A stretch of DNA of 19,556 nt from the NCBI GenBank assembly GCA_964358485.1, contig CAYHPY010000067.1, positions 1 through 19,556 of the forward strand. The letters are read 5' to 3'. Shown here one piece after another: positions 14,022 through 19,556 of this stretch. Position numbers and translations under genes: made by a program. Numbering within the stretch: the first letter of the stretch is position 1; each line of letters opens with the position of its first letter. The stretch is from CAYHPY01 sp964358485 (GTDB lineage: Bacteria > Elusimicrobiota > Elusimicrobia > UBA1565 > UBA9628). Under the pieces are notes generated by a model. The model was not told the origin of the DNA, did no database searches, and saw only the letters and a program-made list of their open reading frames with translations.

Positions 14022-14540
14022 TTAGTCCGGCCGGAAGGTCGCCAGCGCCCGCTCGAGCGCGTGGCGGTTTTTATCGAACTTGCCGCGAAACGCGCGCATT
14101 TCGACGATGTAGAACGCCTCCGCCGTGCGGAACACCCGTCCTTCGACGCGCATGGGGACCGGCGCCGCGTCCTGGTGTAACGGCGTAGGGCCGCCGTGCT
14201 CGTAGTCGCGGGCATAGGGTTTGGACTCGGCGGGGGTCGCCGCGTCATCGGGAAACAGCGCCTTCGTCGGCGCCAGCATCTTCGCCCCCGCCTTGCGCGA
14301 AAGGCGCGTCACCGCAAGCACCGCGCCAAGCGCGACGCCCTCGTCCTGGGGCTGGGCGTCGCCGATGAACTCGGTCGTGACCGCCGGCTTGCCGGCCGGA
14401 GCGGGGTCGGCGTCGCGCGGCCAACCCTTCGGAGCCTCAAAAGCGTAGCCCGCGGCCGCGTCCCGGTAGACCTCGTAGCTCGGGGCTTTCCGGCAGCCGG
14501 CGACGAGGATAAGCGCGGCCACCAGCATCGGTCGTTTCAT
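14022..14540 (-). CDS. Lipoprotein of unknown function
   Basis: The product is 172 aa. The N-terminus is a textbook lipoprotein signal: MKR, a hydrophobic stretch and the lipobox LVAGC with the lipidated Cys at 16. The residues after Cys (RKAP) lack the Asp+2 inner-membrane retention signal of enterobacteria, so an outer-membrane location is possible. The mature part begins YEVYRDAAAGYAFEAPKGW, a pattern seen in PsbP-like or similar small domains that start with 'G(Y/F)xFExPxGW'. It ends with a helix (KFDKNRHALERALATFRPD). No enzyme motif is visible. It converges with the SLT-like gene (20 nt between stops) and diverges from the caspase-like gene. Its promoter is the best sigma70 match in the window. 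Confidence 0.8.
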   Translation of the reverse strand: MKRPMLVAALILVAGCRKAPSYEVYRDAAAGYAFEAPKGWPRDADPAPAGKPAVTTEFIGDAQPQDEGVALGAVLAVTRLSRKAGAKMLAPTKALFPDDAATPAESKPYARDYEHGGPTPLHQDAAPVPMRVEGRVFRTAEAFYIVEMRAFRGKFDKNRHALERALATFRPD

Positions 14541-14546
14541 CCACGA

Positions 14547-14575
14547 AGTATAGAGGTAAATACGGCCGGGGTCAA
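14547..14575 (-). promoter_or_regulatory. Sigma70 promoter of the lipoprotein gene
   Basis: On the minus strand TTGACC (14575-14570), exactly 17 nt, then TATACT (14552-14547). The -10 ends 6 nt before the ATG at 14540, so transcription should begin at or next to the start codon. No Shine-Dalgarno sequence is present. Confidence 0.7.
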
Positions 14576-14623
14576 GGTGAACGGCGCGGTCTTTCCGGCG
14601 GCAAGGCGCCTGGCCGGGAAGAG

Positions 14624-14632
14624 TGGTATGAT
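14624..14632 (+). promoter_or_regulatory. Putative extended -10 of the ankyrin-caspase gene
   Basis: TGGTATGAT (extended -10) ends 6 nt before the ATG at 14639. No -35 match lies 17 nt upstream, as is common for extended -10 promoters, and no Shine-Dalgarno sequence is present. Confidence 0.5.
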
Positions 14633-14638
14633 GTCCTC

Positions 14639-16495
14639 ATGCTCGCGGCTTTGCTGTTCGTCGGACTCGCCCTGCCCGCTGCGGCCTACGAGTGCCCGAC
14701 CCTCATGACGGCCCTGCTCCGAAACAACCTGCACGCGGCCCGGCAGATCGTGAAGGAAGGCGGGTGCTCGACCTCCCAGATGAAGGAGCTGCCGCTCTGG
14801 ATGACGGTCAAGGACCCCGAGCTGATGACCCTTGTGCTGGACGCCGGGGCGAACATCGACGCTCCGGGGGGGGATGACGGGATGACCGCTCTGATGGAGG
14901 CCGCCGGCGGCCGCCGCGTGGAGACGGTCCGCCTGCTCCTGGACCGGGGGGCCTCGATCAACCTCAAACAGCTGGACGGCGGCACGGCTTTGTTTCACGC
15001 CAGCGATCGGGGGACCCCCGAGATCGTCAAGCTCCTCCTCGACAAGGGCGCCAACGCCGAGGTGAGCATCAGCACCGGGGACAAGGCCGGCGAAACGCCC
15101 CTGAGCTACGCGGCTTGCGCGGGACGCCTGGACGTGGTGCGCCTGCTGCTCGACAAAGGAGCCGCTCCCGGGCCCATAGCCAGCTTCCGGACGCCGTTGT
15201 CCTGCGCGGCCGAAAAAGGACAGCTCGAGCTGCTCAAGACTTTGCTCGACGCCGGAGCCGGGGCCGACGACACCTATGGGCACTATGGGCGCTCGGCCCT
15301 GTTCTCGGCGGCCAACGGCCGCGTGGTGAAGATGCTGGTGGACGGCGGCGCGAATGCCAAGGCCGTGGACAAGTACGGCGACACGCCCCTCCACGAGGTT
15401 TCCGACGCCGGCGCGGTCCAGGCCCTGCTGGAGGCCGGCGCCGACCCCGACGCGCGGGGCACCGCCAAATTCGACTCTTTCGGAGACGCCGTGTACCCCA
15501 AGAGCGAGAGAGGGGACGGCTGGACGCCGCTGATGGTCGCCGTCCGCTGGGAACAGGCGGAGAAGGCCGCCGCCCTGCTGGACGCCGGCGCCGACGCCTC
15601 CCTGCGCAGTTCGGGCGGGCTTTCCGCCCTTGACCTGGCCGCGCGTTCCAAGCTGCCGGCGATGGAAAAGCTGCTTCGTGAGTGGAAACCCCGCCCCAAG
15701 TCGGCCTCGGGGGCCGGAGCCAAGCTCGCCGCCCATCAGCCGTCCTACAAGCTGACCGAGGACCCCGACAAGTTCGCCGTCGTCGTGGGCGTGGAGAAGT
15801 ATTCCAACGAACTGCCGGACGCGCGCTTTGCCGAGCGCGACGCCGAGGCCGTCACGCGCCACCTGCTCGCCTTGGGCTTCCCGCGGCGCAACGTGGCCTC
15901 TCTCTCGGGAGCCCAGGCCAGCCTGTCCGGGCTTGTGAAGCATCTGGAACACTGGCTGCCCAAGAGCGTCACGCCGCGCTCCACGGTTTTCGTCTACTTC
16001 TCCGGCCACGGCTCCCCCAATCCGGTGACGGGAGAGGGGTATCTGGTTCCCGCCGACGGCGATCCCGAATTCCTCGAGGCCACGGCCTACCCTCTCAAGA
16101 AGCTCTACGCGGGACTGGCCAAATTGCCGGCCCGCCGCGTGATCGTGGCCCTGGACTCCTGCTTCTCGGGCGCCGGCGGGCGCTCCGTGCTCCCCAAGGG
16201 CGCGCGCCCGCTGGTGACCAAGACGGCGTCCGCGGGCCCGATCGGGGGCAAGGTCGCGGTGCTCTCAGCCTCGGCCGGCGACCAGATCTCGGGCGTGATC
16301 GAGAAAGCCGGCCACGGCGCGTTTACCTTTTACCTGCTCGAGGGGCTCAACGCGGGCCAGGAAGGCGCCGTGACTCCCAGAACCCTGCACGCCTACCTGA
16401 CGCCGAAGGTCCAGGACGCCGCGCGCGAGCGCAACCGCGACCAGACGCCGCAGTTGCTTCCCGCCGACGGCGACTTCGACGCCCCTTTGCGCTGA
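14639..16495 (+). CDS. Secreted ankyrin-repeat protein with C-terminal caspase-like (peptidase C14) domain
   Basis: The product is 618 aa. A short Sec signal peptide (about residues 1-17, ending PAAA) is followed by roughly nine to ten ankyrin repeats to about residue 345. Clear repeats include GMTALMEAAGG..VETVRLLLDRGA, ETPLSYAACAG..DVVRLLLDKGA and DTPLHEVSDAG..ALLEAGADPDA. A linker rich in Lys, Ala and Ser leads to the caspase-like domain (about 375-600). It opens with KFAVVVGVEKYS and contains the catalytic dyad H457 in YFSGHGSP and C508 in ALDSCFSGAGG, plus a GYLVPADGDP loop and ATAYPLKKLY. Both catalytic residues are intact, so activity is likely. Cleavage after Arg/Lys as in metacaspases is an inference. 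Ankyrin repeats bind proteins, probably selecting a partner. The signal peptide points to periplasmic or extracellular action. Confidence 0.9.
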   Translation: MLAALLFVGLALPAAAYECPTLMTALLRNNLHAARQIVKEGGCSTSQMKELPLWMTVKDPELMTLVLDAGANIDAPGGDDGMTALMEAAGGRRVETVRLLLDRGASINLKQLDGGTALFHASDRGTPEIVKLLLDKGANAEVSISTGDKAGETPLSYAACAGRLDVVRLLLDKGAAPGPIASFRTPLSCAAEKGQLELLKTLLDAGAGADDTYGHYGRSALFSAANGRVVKMLVDGGANAKAVDKYGDTPLHEVSDAGAVQALLEAGADPDARGTAKFDSFGDAVYPKSERGDGWTPLMVAVRWEQAEKAAALLDAGADASLRSSGGLSALDLAARSKLPAMEKLLREWKPRPKSASGAGAKLAAHQPSYKLTEDPDKFAVVVGVEKYSNELPDARFAERDAEAVTRHLLALGFPRRNVASLSGAQASLSGLVKHLEHWLPKSVTPRSTVFVYFSGHGSPNPVTGEGYLVPADGDPEFLEATAYPLKKLYAGLAKLPARRVIVALDSCFSGAGGRSVLPKGARPLVTKTASAGPIGGKVAVLSASAGDQISGVIEKAGHGAFTFYLLEGLNAGQEGAVTPRTLHAYLTPKVQDAARERNRDQTPQLLPADGDFDAPLR

Positions 16496-16560
16496 ACCTG
16501 TAGGGGATTTTAGCCCGCATTTTCGAAAAACCACCCTCACTCCCCATCAACCCCCCGCCC

Positions 16561-16579
16561 GCTCGGTCCAGGACCGAGC
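16561..16579. repeat. Small inverted repeat downstream of the OppF-like gene
   Basis: GCTCGGTCC-A-GGACCGAGC is a perfect 9-bp inverted repeat with a 1-nt centre. It sits 8 nt past the stop of the minus-strand transport operon, in the 92-nt convergent gap that also follows the caspase gene. It may be a transcription terminator or RNA-stabilising hairpin, but no U tract follows on either strand. The rest of the gap (16496-16560) shows nothing convincing. Confidence 0.4.
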
Positions 16580-16587
16580 CAGCGGAT

Positions 16588-18569
<1,982 letters not shown>

Positions 18570-18570
18570 A

Positions 18571-19554
18571 TCAGTTCTCCCGGTAGGTCTTGTCGACGAG
18601 GCTGACCACGGGAAAGGTTTTGCCGGACTTCATCGCGTCGAGGGTTTCCTTCTTGGCCTCTTCGTCGATCCAGTACAGACCGTCCCAGGCGCTGGATTCC
18701 TTGAGGAAATACGCTATGGGGTCATCGGAGGTCTTCGTTCCGGGAGGGGTGGGCCACTTCAGCCAGCGCCAGTAGCCGATGCGCCAGTAGGGCGTCTTCC
18801 AGGTCGGGATGTACGCGGCGATCTCCCAGATGCGCTTCTGGATGCGGCGCGCAAGCTCGTTCTTCTTATCCTCGTCGAACTCGGCGCGCCACGCGTCGAT
18901 GTCCTTGTTGAGCGCCGCGTCGTCGGTGTTGGAGAAGTTGTTCGTCTGGGGCTTGTGGGCGTTGGCGCCGTGGTACTGGCCCCAGTACTCCGGCTGCTGC
19001 TGGGCGCCCCAGCCCGAGTAGGCGATCTCGTGGTTCTTCTCAAGCATCGTCTTGAAGGCCGCGGAGGAGTCGAGGAGCTGCAAGGTCAGCTCGATGCCGG
19101 CCTTCTTCGCCTCCTCCTTGAGCACGACGACCCGCTCGTTGTGGGAGGCGTTCCCGTAGGTGACGCGCACGCTCAGGCGCTTGCCGTCCTTGACGCGTAT
19201 GCCGTCGGGCCCGCGAGTTCCCCAGCCCGCCTTGGCCAGGTACTCTTCGGCCTTCTTCAGGTCGAAGGGCCGGGCCTTGATGTCGCGGTTGGTGCCCTTT
19301 CCGTAACCCTCGGAGCAGGAGTTCAGGCGTTCATAGTCCCCGCGCAGGACGGTGCTGAGGACCTTCTCGACGTTCATGGCATGCTGGAAGCCCATACGCA
19401 CGTTGATGTCCTTGAAGAGGTCGACGTCCATGTTCATCCACATCCCGTACTCGGGCTGGGGCCGGTCCTCGTAGAACCACAGCTTGTGGACGTAGCCCTT
19501 ATCGAAGATGTCGCCCTTGGCCTTGTCGTGCCAGTATTGGGGGATGGTCAGCGT
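18571..19554 (-). CDS. Extracellular solute-binding protein, family 5 (C-terminal part; runs off the right edge)
   Basis: About 328 codons are visible. The frame continues past the ATG at 19443 to the edge of the window, so that ATG is internal and the signal peptide lies outside. The visible part is the C-terminal half of a peptide/nickel-type periplasmic binding protein: DINVRMGFQHAMNVEKVLSTV (quoted in part: NVRMGFQHAMNVEKV) matches the family's 'DvRvRqAlnyAiDre' segment, and FDLKKAEEYLAKAGW its 'yDpekAkkLLaeAGy' segment. The C-terminus is rich in aromatic residues (PYWRIGYWRWLKWP), which recalls YejA-like proteins, but that sub-assignment is tentative. The protein would deliver ligand to permeases that are not in this window. 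The two ATPase genes follow directly with a 1-nt gap. Confidence 0.9.
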   Translation of the reverse strand, partial: TLTIPQYWHDKAKGDIFDKGYVHKLWFYEDRPQPEYGMWMNMDVDLFKDINVRMGFQHAMNVEKVLSTVLRGDYERLNSCSEGYGKGTNRDIKARPFDLKKAEEYLAKAGWGTRGPDGIRVKDGKRLSVRVTYGNASHNERVVVLKEEAKKAGIELTLQLLDSSAAFKTMLEKNHEIAYSGWGAQQQPEYWGQYHGANAHKPQTNNFSNTDDAALNKDIDAWRAEFDEDKKNELARRIQKRIWEIAAYIPTWKTPYWRIGYWRWLKWPTPPGTKTSDDPIAYFLKESSAWDGLYWIDEEAKKETLDAMKSGKTFPVVSLVDKTYREN

Positions 19555-19556
19555 GA

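Noticed and set aside
14537..16009. Long minus-strand open frame (490 aa) opposite the ankyrin-caspase gene
   Set aside because: It is antisense to a gene with clear domains; composition is Gly/Arg/Gln-rich without motifs, typical of frame shadows in GC-rich DNA.
16496..16560. Terminator after the caspase gene (GGGG..CCC and TTTTCGAAAA)
   Set aside because: The complementary segments are only 3-5 bp and no run of T follows a stable stem.

Overview
This is a GC-rich, densely packed stretch of bacterial chromosome from a diderm (Gram-negative type) organism. The diderm inference rests on a TolC-type outer-membrane protein, an adaptor/ABC efflux operon, a lipobox lipoprotein and several Sec signal peptides. 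The gene mix and style suggest an uncultured, environmental bacterium, possibly of the Elusimicrobiota. That placement is an impression only, because no marker gene is present. There is no rRNA, tRNA, CRISPR array, transposase or phage gene, and no gene-free gap longer than about 100 bases.

Layout from left to right: (i) the 3' part of an unusual glycosyltransferase-membrane-radical SAM fusion, followed by an overlapping gene for a secreted protein of unknown function; (ii) glycerol kinase on the minus strand; (iii) a short block of small genes: a one-helix DUF5665-like membrane protein (+), a small secreted protein (-), a D-2-hydroxyacid dehydrogenase (-) and a four-helix membrane protein (-); (iv) a tightly coupled five-gene plus-strand operon, 6488-11961, encoding a TolC-like channel, a periplasmic adaptor, an ABC ATPase and two paralogous MacB/FtsX-type permeases; (v) a 60-nt near-perfect palindrome that contains the stop codon of the last permease; (vi) a tRNA-dihydrouridine synthase, a cysteine-rich secreted lytic-transglycosylase-like protein, a lipoprotein (-) and a secreted ankyrin-repeat/caspase-like protease; (vii) a minus-strand peptide-transport operon (solute-binding protein, then OppD/DppD-like and OppF/DppF-like ATPases) running off the right edge.

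The genes of block iv should work as one trans-envelope efflux or export machine. Block vii should import peptides or related compounds. The rest look like independent housekeeping or envelope genes.

The most striking non-coding pattern concerns gene starts. Most first-of-unit genes here have a -10-like hexamer ending only 6-8 nt before the start codon, with no Shine-Dalgarno sequence. This implies leaderless mRNAs. Operon-internal genes instead carry Shine-Dalgarno sequences or overlapping start/stop codons. The most interesting proteins are the GT2-radical SAM fusion, the secreted ankyrin-caspase protein and the apparently hairpin-less efflux adaptor.
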